A stretch of DNA of 64,000 nucleotides from Halanaerobium salsuginis (GTDB lineage: Bacteria > Bacillota > Halanaerobiia > Halanaerobiales > Halanaerobiaceae). The translations under genes were made by a program, and so were the position numbers. The stretch spans positions 1 to 64,000 of the forward strand of contig NZ_FOTI01000009.1 in NCBI RefSeq assembly GCF_900114545.1. The letters are read 5' to 3'. Under the pieces are notes generated by a model. That model had not been told where the DNA came from. It saw only the letters and a list, made by a program, of their open reading frames with translations, and did no database searches. Shown here piece after piece: positions 46,675 to 55,308 of the stretch. How positions within the stretch are numbered: position 1 is the stretch's first letter; every line of letters begins with the position of its first letter.

Positions 46675-46703
46675 TTGAATTAGATTTTAAAAAGTGGTAT
46701 AGT
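46675..46703 (+). promoter_or_regulatory. Promoter of the Mrp-type ATPase gene
   Basis: TTGAAT at 46675-46680 and TATAGT at 46698-46703 are spaced by 17 bases, about 50 bases before the start codon. Confidence 0.7.
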
Positions 46704-46754
46704 TAATACGATCAATTGAACAAATGACCACAATATATTATGAGGTGATTAAAG

Positions 46755-47588
46755 ATGTATTCTGTTGTAAATAAAAAAATAAAGCTTGAACATGGCTCAA
46801 TTAAAAAGAAAATTATTGCTGTAGCAAGTGGTAAGGGTGGTGTTGGTAAGTCAACTGTAACAGTTAACTTGGCTACTGCTCTAGCCGAATTAGGCAATAA
46901 AGTTGGTATTATAGATGCTGACGTGAGAGGTTTTAGTATTCCAAGAATTTTGGGTGTCAGTACTAAGCCTAAAGCAGTTGATGAAAAAGAAATTATTCCA
47001 CCAGAAGTTAAAGGTATTAAAAGTATTTCTATGGGGTCTTTTGTTGATGAAAACAGTCCGGTTATCTGGCGTGCTCCCTTGCTGGGTGGTGCTCTAGAAC
47101 AATTTTTTAAAGATGTACGTTGGGGCGATTTAGATTACTTACTTTTAGATCTACCCCCTGGTACTGGTGATATGCCACTTAATATTATGCAAAAAGTGCC
47201 ACATGCTGATATTTTAGTAGTGACTACCCCTCAGGTTACTGCAACTAAAGTAGCTGGTAGGATTGGTAAAATGGCAGAAAAAATGAAACTTAATCTGCTG
47301 GGAGTTGTTGAAAATATGGCTTATTATCAGTGCAATAATTGCGGTCAGAAAGAATATATTTTTGGAGAAAATGGTGGCCAGTATTTAGCTGATTATATGG
47401 AAACAGAATTGCTTGGTCAACTGCCTTTAATTTCCGAATTAAGACAGCGCAGTGATGCTGGTCAGCCAGCTATTTTTGCTGATCCTGATTCTTTAATTAG
47501 TCGTGAATTTATTAAGATTGCCCAAAAATTAGTTGCTCAGGATAGTGGCTTTGATGAATCTATTCAGGCAGCTCAGTTGAAAATGTAA
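46755..47588 (+). CDS. Mrp/NBP35-family Fe-S cluster carrier ATPase
   Basis: A 277-residue P-loop NTPase. The deviant Walker A is IAVASGKGGVGKSTVTVNLA, and further motifs are VGIIDADVRGFSIPRILGV, LDYLLLDLPPGTGDMPLNIM and VVTTPQVTATKVAGR. The CxxC pair in YYQCNNCGQKEYIFG is the Fe-S ligand pair of Mrp proteins. The family assembles or transfers Fe-S clusters to target proteins. The next gene, 46 bases downstream, is a NifX/NifB-C-like protein, a frequent companion of Mrp in anaerobes. Confidence 0.94.
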   Translation: MYSVVNKKIKLEHGSIKKKIIAVASGKGGVGKSTVTVNLATALAELGNKVGIIDADVRGFSIPRILGVSTKPKAVDEKEIIPPEVKGIKSISMGSFVDENSPVIWRAPLLGGALEQFFKDVRWGDLDYLLLDLPPGTGDMPLNIMQKVPHADILVVTTPQVTATKVAGRIGKMAEKMKLNLLGVVENMAYYQCNNCGQKEYIFGENGGQYLADYMETELLGQLPLISELRQRSDAGQPAIFADPDSLISREFIKIAQKLVAQDSGFDESIQAAQLKM

Positions 47589-47634
47589 GCATTAACTAAA
47601 TTTATCTTAATTATATTAGAGGAGGAAGATTAAA

Positions 47635-48030
47635 ATGAAAAAAATTGCGGTTCCAGTTGAAGGCGAAAATGTTTCTGCACATTTTGGCCATGCACCTGCC
47701 TTTGCTATTTTTGCAGTTGAAGCTAATAAAATAGTAGACCAAGAAGAAATGGTTAATCCGGGCCATGAACCAGGTTTACTGCCTCGACTACTTAAAGAAG
47801 CTGGTTCTGATGTGATAATTGCTTCTGGCATGGGGCAAAAAGCGATCTCTATTTTTAATCAAAATGAGATTGAGGTTGTCTGTGGAGCAAGTGGTAAAGC
47901 AGTTTCAGCAGTAGAGGCTTATCTTAATGATGATCTTAAAACTAATGCTAATAGCTGTTCTCATCCTGAAGATGATGATCACGAGCATCATCATGGTGAT
48001 CATGATTGCCAGCATGCTAATACCCATTAA
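47635..48030 (+). CDS. NifX/dinitrogenase Fe-Mo-cofactor-like protein with His-rich tail
   Basis: A 131-residue protein. About residues 1-105 form the Nitro_FeMo-Co domain (KIAVPVEGENVSAHFGHAPA, VIIASGMGQKAISIFNQNEI). The C-terminal 24 residues are an acidic and His/Cys-rich tail with DDDHEHHHGDHDCQH. The domain binds Fe-S or Fe-Mo cofactor precursors in nitrogenase organisms, but stand-alone members occur widely without nitrogenase. The tail probably binds metal. It is cotranscribed with the Mrp gene and ends at a strong terminator. Confidence 0.88.
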   Translation: MKKIAVPVEGENVSAHFGHAPAFAIFAVEANKIVDQEEMVNPGHEPGLLPRLLKEAGSDVIIASGMGQKAISIFNQNEIEVVCGASGKAVSAVEAYLNDDLKTNANSCSHPEDDDHEHHHGDHDCQHANTH

Positions 48031-48056
48031 ATTTACTCAATAGTTAAATAACTTAT

Positions 48057-48097
48057 TAAAAAGCTCTGCCTATGAATTTTAATGGCAGAGCTTTTTA
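48057..48097 (+). terminator. Intrinsic terminator after the NifX-like gene
   Basis: AAAAAGCTCTGCC pairs with GGCAGAGCTTTTT around a loop of about 14 bases, ending in a T-rich run. Confidence 0.88.
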
Positions 48098-48208
48098 ATT
48101 TGAATCTTAAATAAGATTTAGCTAGCAAATATATTTAAGGATTTAATAAATTATTTATTTAAGCAGGTTAAAGCTGCTGTTATAAACTGAATTCAAGTCA
48201 GTCTATTC

Positions 48209-48237
48209 TTGTTTTTAGAGTTAAATTATTATATAAT
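48209..48237 (+). promoter_or_regulatory. Promoter of the MarR-type gene
   Basis: TTGTTT at 48209-48214 and TATAAT at 48232-48237 are spaced by 17 bases. Confidence 0.7.
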
Positions 48238-48284
48238 ATTTTTAAATTAACACTTTTAAAATAGTTTTAAAAAGGATGTTTAAA

Positions 48285-48716
48285 TTGCAGGAAAATATTA
48301 ATAGTAAAATTGAAGCTAAATTGCGAAATATTTCTAAATATTTAAATCAGTATACCAAGGAACAGCTAAAGTGTTATAATCTTACTCTGGGTAGGTTCCA
48401 TGTCTTGAGAGTTATTATTAATTGTGAACCAGTTAGCATGGGAGAAATTCATCGTGAACTGCAGATGGCAAACAGTACAGTTACAATTATTGTTGATTAT
48501 TTGTCTGAAGCTGGATTAGTAAAAAGAAAACGTAATCCAGAGGATAGAAGGGTCGTATTACTTGAAATGACAGCGAAGGGAAGAAAAATAATTGCTGATC
48601 TAATAGAAAAAAGACAGCAGTTTCTGGCTAAAGCGCTGCTTGATCTAGAAGGATCAACTGAAACACTTTATGATCTTCTTTCCCAATTATTAGATAAAAT
48701 AGAATTAATATATTAG
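48285..48716 (+). CDS. MarR-family transcriptional regulator
   Basis: A winged-helix regulator of about 143 residues. LTLGRFHVLRVIINCEPVSM begins the DNA-binding domain. The recognition helix is in MANSTVTIIVDYLSEAGLVK, and the wing is KRKRNPEDRRVVLLEMTAKG. Ligand and targets are unknown. It lies 22 bases before the L,D-transpeptidase gene and may control it. The ATG at 48276 overlaps the AAAGGA ribosome site, so TTG 48285 is preferred. Confidence 0.88.
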   Translation: MQENINSKIEAKLRNISKYLNQYTKEQLKCYNLTLGRFHVLRVIINCEPVSMGEIHRELQMANSTVTIIVDYLSEAGLVKRKRNPEDRRVVLLEMTAKGRKIIADLIEKRQQFLAKALLDLEGSTETLYDLLSQLLDKIELIY

Positions 48717-48738
48717 ATTTAAACAGGGAGGGAGTACT

Positions 48739-50382
48739 TTGCAGAAAAGACTCTTATTTTTTTGTGGTTTACTTATTTTATTATTTTTGCTTAATAGTGC
48801 TGCAGTTGCAGCTCAACCTGAATTAGCAATGGCAATTAAAGATTATCTGGTAGTGATCAAAGATCATCAGGGGTTTTTCCCTGCTGATCAAGAAGTAGAA
48901 TTTTATCAGGAACTTGATAAATTTTATCAGGAGCGCTATCAAAAACCAGTTTGGTTTGATCAAACTAAATTTAAGATTGATGTTCAGCAGCTTGTTGCAG
49001 AAATTAAAGCAAGCTATCAGGAAGGTTTAAATCCAGCTGATTATCACCTTAGATCTATTGAAAAAATTTTAAAAGAAAAAGATCTTTTTAAATCAGAAAA
49101 TTTATCAAGCAGGGCCCTGCTTGATATTCTATTAACAGATGCTTATCTGAACCTAGCTTCTGATTATTTAACAGGTAAAGTTGATCCTGAAGTAGTTTCC
49201 GATAATTATAATTATCAGGATGATAAACTTCAGACTGAAAAATTGCTTGATTTTCTAACAGCTGGCTGTGATATTAGACAGACTTTGCAGAAATTGCTTC
49301 CTCAGGGAGAAGAATATAAAAAATTAAGGGATAAATTAGCTTATTATAGAAATCGAAATAAGATTAAAGAATGGCCTGCTGTTAAAACTGAGTTTAATTT
49401 GGCTCGTGGTGATAGTGGAACCGCTGTCGAGGATTTAATTAATAATTTAATTGCTCGTAATTATCTTGACCCAAATCAGCTGTCAGAGGCTGATTATTTT
49501 AATGATCAGGTAAAAAATTCTTTAATCAAATTTCAGTTAAGTAATGGACTGCAGGCAGATGGAGTTTTAGGTCCTAAAACTAAACAGGCTTTAAATGTTT
49601 CACTTACTGATAGAATTAAGCAAATAATTATTAATTTAGAAAGATGGCGCTGGCTGCCTGAAAAATTGGCTGCTAATTATATCTATATAAATATTGCAGA
49701 TTATAAACTCAACTTAATCTCAGCTAACAGAGAAGTTATGACAATGAAAACAATTGTTGGGCAGGAACAGCGAAAAACTCCAGTTTTCAGTGATCAGATT
49801 AAATATATAGTTTTCAATCCCTATTGGTATGTACCAAAATCTATTGCTGTAGAAGACAAATTACCTTTAATAAAGCAGGATTATAGTTATTTACTTGAAC
49901 ACAATTATAAACTATTTAAATATAATACTGCTGGTAAATTAGTTGAAGTTGATCCAGCTTTAATTGACTGGACAAAAGTTAATCGGGATAATTTCAACTT
50001 TGTGTTACGGCAGTCTCCTGGTGACTATAATGCATTAGGCAGGATTAAATTTATTTTTCCCAATAAGTTTAGTGTCTATTTACATGACACACCTGGTAAA
50101 TATTTATTTTCTCAGAATAAAAGAAGTTTTAGTTCAGGCTGTATTAGAATCGAAAAACCACTTGATTTAGCAGTTTATTTATTAAAAAATCAACCAGAAT
50201 GGAATAGAGAAAAAATCGAAGCTGAATTGAAGCAAAATGAAACCAGAAGAGTTTATTTAAACAGTCCATTTCCTATTTACTTGCAGTACAATACTGCCTG
50301 GGTTGATCAGGATGGAACTTTAAACTTTAGAGAAGATATTTATCAGCGTGACAGGAAAATAAAAGAGATTTATTTTAAATAG
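48739..50382 (+). CDS. L,D-transpeptidase, YcbB/LdtD type
   Basis: A 547-residue exported peptidoglycan cross-linking enzyme. The signal peptide covers residues 1-27. A peptidoglycan-binding domain (LARGDSGTAVEDLINNLIAR to DGVLGPKTKQALN) precedes the YkuD catalytic domain, whose nucleophile is Cys in RSFSSGCIRIEKPLDLAVYL with His in VYLHDTPGKYLF. This long architecture is typical of diderm bacteria, where YcbB makes 3-3 cross-links. TTG 48739 follows AGGGAGGGAG. The next gene, 20 bases downstream, is an M15-type peptidase, so the two form a wall-remodelling pair. Confidence 0.92.
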   Translation: MQKRLLFFCGLLILLFLLNSAAVAAQPELAMAIKDYLVVIKDHQGFFPADQEVEFYQELDKFYQERYQKPVWFDQTKFKIDVQQLVAEIKASYQEGLNPADYHLRSIEKILKEKDLFKSENLSSRALLDILLTDAYLNLASDYLTGKVDPEVVSDNYNYQDDKLQTEKLLDFLTAGCDIRQTLQKLLPQGEEYKKLRDKLAYYRNRNKIKEWPAVKTEFNLARGDSGTAVEDLINNLIARNYLDPNQLSEADYFNDQVKNSLIKFQLSNGLQADGVLGPKTKQALNVSLTDRIKQIIINLERWRWLPEKLAANYIYINIADYKLNLISANREVMTMKTIVGQEQRKTPVFSDQIKYIVFNPYWYVPKSIAVEDKLPLIKQDYSYLLEHNYKLFKYNTAGKLVEVDPALIDWTKVNRDNFNFVLRQSPGDYNALGRIKFIFPNKFSVYLHDTPGKYLFSQNKRSFSSGCIRIEKPLDLAVYLLKNQPEWNREKIEAELKQNETRRVYLNSPFPIYLQYNTAWVDQDGTLNFREDIYQRDRKIKEIYFK

Positions 50383-50402
50383 AAGGAGCCAATTAAAACT
50401 AA

Positions 50403-51365
50403 ATGAAAAAAACAATGAACATTTTTGTGCTTAGTTTTTTATTAACTAGTATTTTATTTATTAATCAGGCAGCAGCTTTTGAAACAGGTCAAGCAGATTT
50501 TTCTCTTATTTATCAGGATTTAGAAATACCTTTTCAGACTTTTAGCATCTTTGTATTACCAGAAAAACAAATAAAATTAACTATTGCCAGCCAGGATCGT
50601 GATCATGTTTATTCTTTTCAATATCAAGCTGGCAAGTTTATTGCTGAGATTAATCATTCTTATCAATGGCAGGCTCCTGCAAAACCAGGTAATTATAAAT
50701 TAGTTATTAAATTGCGTGGTAGTGAACAAAGAACTGCCATGATAAAACTTAATGTTTTTGTACTGTATCCTCGTTCTAAAAAAAATGGTAATTACTTAAA
50801 TGGATTTCGCATTGGTAACTATCCTGACTTAACTTCAGTTCGACAAAAATATTATTCATTACCACCAGGTTTTTGGGAAATTAAGGCAAATATGCTTGAT
50901 TTAAATTTAACCCCCCATTTTAAAGTTAAGCAATTTTTAACTAAACAGAGCAGCAGTTTTCCCCAATATATTTTTTTGCAGGAAAAATTACTGTTAAAAT
51001 TAGAATATTTTCTGGCTGAAGTAAATAAGGCAGGTTATGCAGCTTCTACTTTCAATACTGTTAGTGTTTATAGAACTCCTTATTTTAATACAAAATTAGG
51101 TAATGATACATTGTTTAGCCGCCATCTTTTTGGTGATGCAGCTGATATTTACCTTGATAGTGATCAGAATAAATATATGGATGATTTAAATAAAGATGGT
51201 AAGATTAATCAAGCTGATGCTGATATTTTGTTAAATTTAGCAGTTGAGTTTGATAAAAATCCTGCTTATAGTAACTTGCAGGGGGGGATTGGAAGTTATC
51301 CAGGTAATAATGTTCGAGGCCCTTTTATTCATTTAGATACAAGAGGCTTTCATGTTGCCTGGTAG
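50403..51365 (+). CDS. M15-type (DUF882/YcbK-like) murein peptidase with Ca-binding-like insert
   Basis: A 320-residue exported protein. The signal peptide is residues 1-25 (ending AAAF). An N-terminal beta-rich region (about 30-125) precedes an M15/YcbK-like zinc peptidase domain with SRHLFGDAADIYLD (His and Asp ligands) and GPFIHLDTRGFHVAW (second His motif). Between them is an EF-hand or dockerin-like stretch, DLNKDGKINQADADILLN, a common feature of this subgroup. It probably trims peptide stems in the wall, in step with the L,D-transpeptidase encoded just upstream. Confidence 0.82.
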   Translation: MKKTMNIFVLSFLLTSILFINQAAAFETGQADFSLIYQDLEIPFQTFSIFVLPEKQIKLTIASQDRDHVYSFQYQAGKFIAEINHSYQWQAPAKPGNYKLVIKLRGSEQRTAMIKLNVFVLYPRSKKNGNYLNGFRIGNYPDLTSVRQKYYSLPPGFWEIKANMLDLNLTPHFKVKQFLTKQSSSFPQYIFLQEKLLLKLEYFLAEVNKAGYAASTFNTVSVYRTPYFNTKLGNDTLFSRHLFGDAADIYLDSDQNKYMDDLNKDGKINQADADILLNLAVEFDKNPAYSNLQGGIGSYPGNNVRGPFIHLDTRGFHVAW

Positions 51366-51430
51366 ATGGATTTATTTTAAATGATTTATTTTAAATTTAA
51401 AAAAGCTTAAATTATTCAGGAGGTAGTTAA

Positions 51431-52933
51431 ATGTTAATTGGAGATTTAGTATCAAAAACAGCGCTGGCCAATCAAGATAAAACAGCAGCTATTTTAGACG
51501 AAAAAACTTTAAGTTATGGTGAATTGGAAAGGCAGAGTAATCAGCTGGCCCATGGACTAATAGAACTTGGAATTAAACCATCTGATATGGTTAGTATTAT
51601 GTTGCCGAATAGTATAGAATTTTTGGTTGCTTATCTGGGAATAATTAAATCAGGTGCAACTATGGTTCCGCTTAATATTAGTTTTAAAACCCCGGCTATT
51701 GAATATATTCTTAATAATTCAGAAGCAAAAGTAATTATTACTAGCAGTGATTTTTTATCTATAATTAAAGCTGCTGATTTAGAGTTTGCTAAAAAAATTA
51801 TTTTAGTAGATCAGTCTGCTTCTGGCAAGAACGAAGTTAATTTAGCAGATTTTAATAATAATAAAATAGTTCTACCTGCCTTAACAGGTATTGATGAAGA
51901 ATATACAGCTGCTTGTTTATATACTTCTGGAACTACAGGTCAGCCTAAAGGAGCAATGTTATCACATCATAACTTGATTTTTGATGTTCAAAAATCAGTT
52001 GAACATCTTCAAGTTACTGCTGATGAACGCTTTATTTGTGTATTACCAATGTTTCATGCTTTTGCTGAAACTGTTTGTGTATTAATGCCTCTTATCCTGG
52101 GAGCAGAAATAGTAATTATTGATAGATTTTTACCAGAAAAAGTTTTGAAAACAATTCAGGAAAAAGATGTTAGTTTTTTTGCAGGAGTACCTACTATGTA
52201 TTCTGCACTGCTAAATGTTAGACATAAAGAAGATTATGACCTCTCTAATTTAAATCTCTGTATTTCAGGAGGAGCAGCGATGCCCCAGCAAACTATGGAA
52301 ACTTTTGAAGAAACTTTTAATGTTAAAATATTAGAAGGAAATGGTCCAACTGAAACCTCACCTGTTGCTTATGTGAATCCAGTTACTGGAGCTAGAAAAT
52401 CTGGTTCTGTAGGTTTACCAATTCCAGAAACTAAAGTTAAAATAGTTGATGAGAAAGATCAGGAACTGCCCCGGGGCGAAATCGGAGAAATTACTGTTCA
52501 GGGAGAACATGTTATGAAGGGATATTTTAAGATGCCTGAAGCAACTGCCCGAGTTTTAAGAGGTGGCTGGCTGCATACCGGTGATTTGGGTAAAATGGAT
52601 GAAGATGGTTATGTTTATATAGTAGACCGCAAAAAAGATATGATCAATGTCGGTGGGATGAATGTTTATCCCCGAGAAATTGAAGAACAGCTCTATAAAA
52701 ACCCCAAAGTTTTAGAAGCAGCTGTTGTAGCAACTAAAGATGAGCTGCGGGGAGAAATACCAAAAGCAGTTATCGTGCTTAAAGAAGGAGAAACTGCAGA
52801 TGAACGGGAAATTAAAAAATATTGTATGCAGTATTTTGCTAATTATAAAATTCCCAAATTAGTGCAGTTTATCGATGAACTTCCTAAAAATGCAACTGGT
52901 AAAATTGATAAAAAATCTTTAAGTGATATCTAA
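51431..52933 (+). CDS. AMP-forming acyl-CoA synthetase
   Basis: A 500-residue ANL-superfamily ligase that activates a carboxylic acid as acyl-AMP and transfers it to CoA. The P-loop is LYTSGTTGQPKGAMLSHHNL. Further motifs are GNGPTETSP, GWLHTGDLGKMDEDGYVYIV and DRKKDMINVGGMNVYPREIE, with the catalytic Lys in KNATGKIDKKSL. It resembles long-chain fatty-acid CoA ligases, but the acid cannot be specified. It begins after CAGGAGGTAG with 65 bases of spacer, so it may be a separate unit from the wall genes. Confidence 0.92.
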   Translation: MLIGDLVSKTALANQDKTAAILDEKTLSYGELERQSNQLAHGLIELGIKPSDMVSIMLPNSIEFLVAYLGIIKSGATMVPLNISFKTPAIEYILNNSEAKVIITSSDFLSIIKAADLEFAKKIILVDQSASGKNEVNLADFNNNKIVLPALTGIDEEYTAACLYTSGTTGQPKGAMLSHHNLIFDVQKSVEHLQVTADERFICVLPMFHAFAETVCVLMPLILGAEIVIIDRFLPEKVLKTIQEKDVSFFAGVPTMYSALLNVRHKEDYDLSNLNLCISGGAAMPQQTMETFEETFNVKILEGNGPTETSPVAYVNPVTGARKSGSVGLPIPETKVKIVDEKDQELPRGEIGEITVQGEHVMKGYFKMPEATARVLRGGWLHTGDLGKMDEDGYVYIVDRKKDMINVGGMNVYPREIEEQLYKNPKVLEAAVVATKDELRGEIPKAVIVLKEGETADEREIKKYCMQYFANYKIPKLVQFIDELPKNATGKIDKKSLSDI

Positions 52934-52994
52934 AATATAGTTAATTAAGAGCAAGTATATATCTGATAATTAGTAGATAGGAGTGGAGTATTTA

Positions 52995-54449
52995 ATGACA
53001 GCAACAAAGATATCTTTTTTGATTTATTTAATTTTTTTAATGGGGATAGGAGTTTATTTTTATCTTAAAACAGCTAATTTAGAGGATTATTTAATTGGCG
53101 GCCGAGAAATGGGAAGTTGGGTAACAGCACTTTCTGCTCAGGCAAGTGATATGAGCGGCTGGCTTTTAATGGGGCTACCTGGAGCTGTATTTTTGAGCGG
53201 TCTTAATCAAGCCTGGATAGCAATTGGGCTTTTTATCGGAACAGTTTTAAATTGGAAGTATATTGCGGGTCGACTGCGTGTTTATACAGAAAAAACAAAT
53301 TCAATGACTTTACCTTCATATTTTGAAGTTCGTTTTGGTGATCGGACTGGTTTATTAAGAATTATTTCAGCTGTAATTATTCTGCTTTTTTTTACGATTT
53401 ATTCTGCTTCAGGCCTGGTGGCAGCTGGCAAGTTATTTGAATCATTGTTTAATATTAATTATACTGTAGCAGTAATCTGTGGTGGAATGGCAATAGTTTT
53501 ATATACTTTTCTGGGAGGTTTTATGGCTGTTTCCTGGACAGATTTTTTTCAGGGCACATTAATGTTCTTTGCAATTACAATTGTGCCAGCTATTGCTTTC
53601 TTTAGAACAGGAGGAATAGAACCAATCATTGACACAGCTGCAGCTGGAGGAATTTCGCTTGCTTTAATTCCCCAAAATTTATCTTTGCTGGCGATAATTT
53701 CTTCACTTGCCTGGGGCTTAGGCTATTTTGGTCAGCCTCATATTCTGGCTAGATTTATGGGAATCAAATCACTCAAGAAACTAAAAAAGGCTAGGAAAAT
53801 AGCTGTTGTGTGGGTTGCAGTATCACTTTTTGCTGCGGTTATGGTCGGAATAATTTCAATTCCAATGTTTCCTGAAATTGCTGACAGTGAAAAAGTTTTT
53901 ATTGAAATGATTAACACCATTTTTAATCCCTGGCTAGGAGGAATTTTATTGGCAGCAATTTTATCAGCAATTATGTCAACAATTGATTCTCAATTATTAG
54001 TAGCTTCTTCAACTTTAACTGAGGATTTTTACAATAAACTTATTAAAAGAGAAGCTAGTGATTTAGAAAAGATTTGGGTAGGACGAATATTTGTTATTGT
54101 AATTGCTGTAATAGCATTTATATTAGCACTTGATCCTGGCAATACTGTTTTAGAATTAGTTGCTTATGCCTGGGCTGGACTGGGAACTGCTTTTGGACCG
54201 GCTGTTTTATTTTCAATTTTTTCCAAGAGAACTAATTGGACAGCTATATTAGCAGGAATGATTGTAGGAACTGCAGTTTTGATTTTCTGGAAAGAAACTG
54301 GTTTAAGTGTTCAATTATATGAGATAATACCGGGTTTTGTTAGTAATTGTCTGGTTATTATGTTGGTTAATATTTTTGATCAACAGTCTAATCAGTCTGT
54401 GCTTGACCAATATCAAGAAGTAGATAAAATTTATCAAATAGAAAAGTAA
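52995..54449 (+). CDS. Sodium/proline symporter-type SSS transporter (PutP-like)
   Basis: A 484-residue sodium:solute symporter with about 13 helices. DYLIGGREMGSWVTALSAQA and SDMSGWLLMGLPGAVFLSGL are the PutP signature in helix 2. STIDSQLLVASSTLTEDFY carries the Na+ site in helix 8, and ARFMGIKSLKKLKKARKIAV is a cytoplasmic loop. Proline uptake as a compatible solute fits a halophile. An upstream GTG at 52983 lies within the AGGAGTGGAG ribosome site, so ATG 52995 is chosen. Confidence 0.9.
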   Translation: MTATKISFLIYLIFLMGIGVYFYLKTANLEDYLIGGREMGSWVTALSAQASDMSGWLLMGLPGAVFLSGLNQAWIAIGLFIGTVLNWKYIAGRLRVYTEKTNSMTLPSYFEVRFGDRTGLLRIISAVIILLFFTIYSASGLVAAGKLFESLFNINYTVAVICGGMAIVLYTFLGGFMAVSWTDFFQGTLMFFAITIVPAIAFFRTGGIEPIIDTAAAGGISLALIPQNLSLLAIISSLAWGLGYFGQPHILARFMGIKSLKKLKKARKIAVVWVAVSLFAAVMVGIISIPMFPEIADSEKVFIEMINTIFNPWLGGILLAAILSAIMSTIDSQLLVASSTLTEDFYNKLIKREASDLEKIWVGRIFVIVIAVIAFILALDPGNTVLELVAYAWAGLGTAFGPAVLFSIFSKRTNWTAILAGMIVGTAVLIFWKETGLSVQLYEIIPGFVSNCLVIMLVNIFDQQSNQSVLDQYQEVDKIYQIEK

Positions 54450-54517
54450 ATTTTAGATTAATTTATTATTATTTGCTGTTTAATTAAAGCTTAAAATAAA
54501 GAAAGGATGATAAATTT

Positions 54518-55282
54518 ATGCGGATTTATTCCTGGAATGTTAATGGAATAAGAGCAGTTAGTAGAAAAGGGTTTCTCGATTGGGTTACTGATGAACAGCC
54601 AGATGTACTGGCTTTACAGGAAATTAGAATTCAACCTGAACAGTTAAAAGACAAATTAAAAAATCTAGCTGGGTATTATTCTTATTTTACTTTTGGTGAA
54701 AAAAAAGGCTATAGTGGAGTAGCCATTTATAGTAAAATAGAGCCAGTTAATGTTTCCCATGGCTTAGGTATTAATCGTTTTGATTATGAGGGGAGAGTTA
54801 TTACTGCTGAATATGAAAATTTTTATTTAGTTAATATTTATTTTCCCAATGGTAAGCGAAGCAAAAAACGTTTACAGTATAAATTAGATTTTTATGATGC
54901 TACACTTGAGTATTGTGAAAGATTAAGGGAAAAAGGCAAAGGAGTAGTTTTATGTGGTGATTATAATACAGCTCATCATCCGATAGACTTAAAAAATCCT
55001 GATACTAATCAAGATACTTCGGGTTTTCTACCAATCGAAAGAGAATGGCTTGATAAGCTAGAGGATTTTGGCTATTTAGATACTTATCGTGATTTTCACC
55101 CTGAAAAAGAAACTTATTCCTGGTGGAGTTATCGAACCAGAGCTCGAGAAAGAGATTCAGGTTGGCGGATAGATTATCATTTTATTTCAGCTGAACTAAA
55201 ACCTTACTTAAAACAAGCTGATATTTTAACTGAAGTTATGGGTTCAGATCATTGTCCAGTTACGGTAGAATTAGAATTTTAA
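54518..55282 (+). CDS. xthA: Exodeoxyribonuclease III
   Basis: A 254-residue AP endonuclease/3'-exonuclease of base-excision repair. SWNVNGIRA, LALQEIRIQPE, KGYSGVAIYSK, LCGDYNTAHHPIDL, WRIDYHFIS and GSDHCPVTVELEF are the family's catalytic motifs. It complements MutM encoded elsewhere in this window. AAAGGATG precedes the ATG. It ends 26 bases before the FAD reductase gene. Confidence 0.96.
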   Translation: MRIYSWNVNGIRAVSRKGFLDWVTDEQPDVLALQEIRIQPEQLKDKLKNLAGYYSYFTFGEKKGYSGVAIYSKIEPVNVSHGLGINRFDYEGRVITAEYENFYLVNIYFPNGKRSKKRLQYKLDFYDATLEYCERLREKGKGVVLCGDYNTAHHPIDLKNPDTNQDTSGFLPIEREWLDKLEDFGYLDTYRDFHPEKETYSWWSYRTRARERDSGWRIDYHFISAELKPYLKQADILTEVMGSDHCPVTVELEF

Positions 55283-55308
55283 AATTTTCAAAATAAAAGG
55301 TGGTTAAA

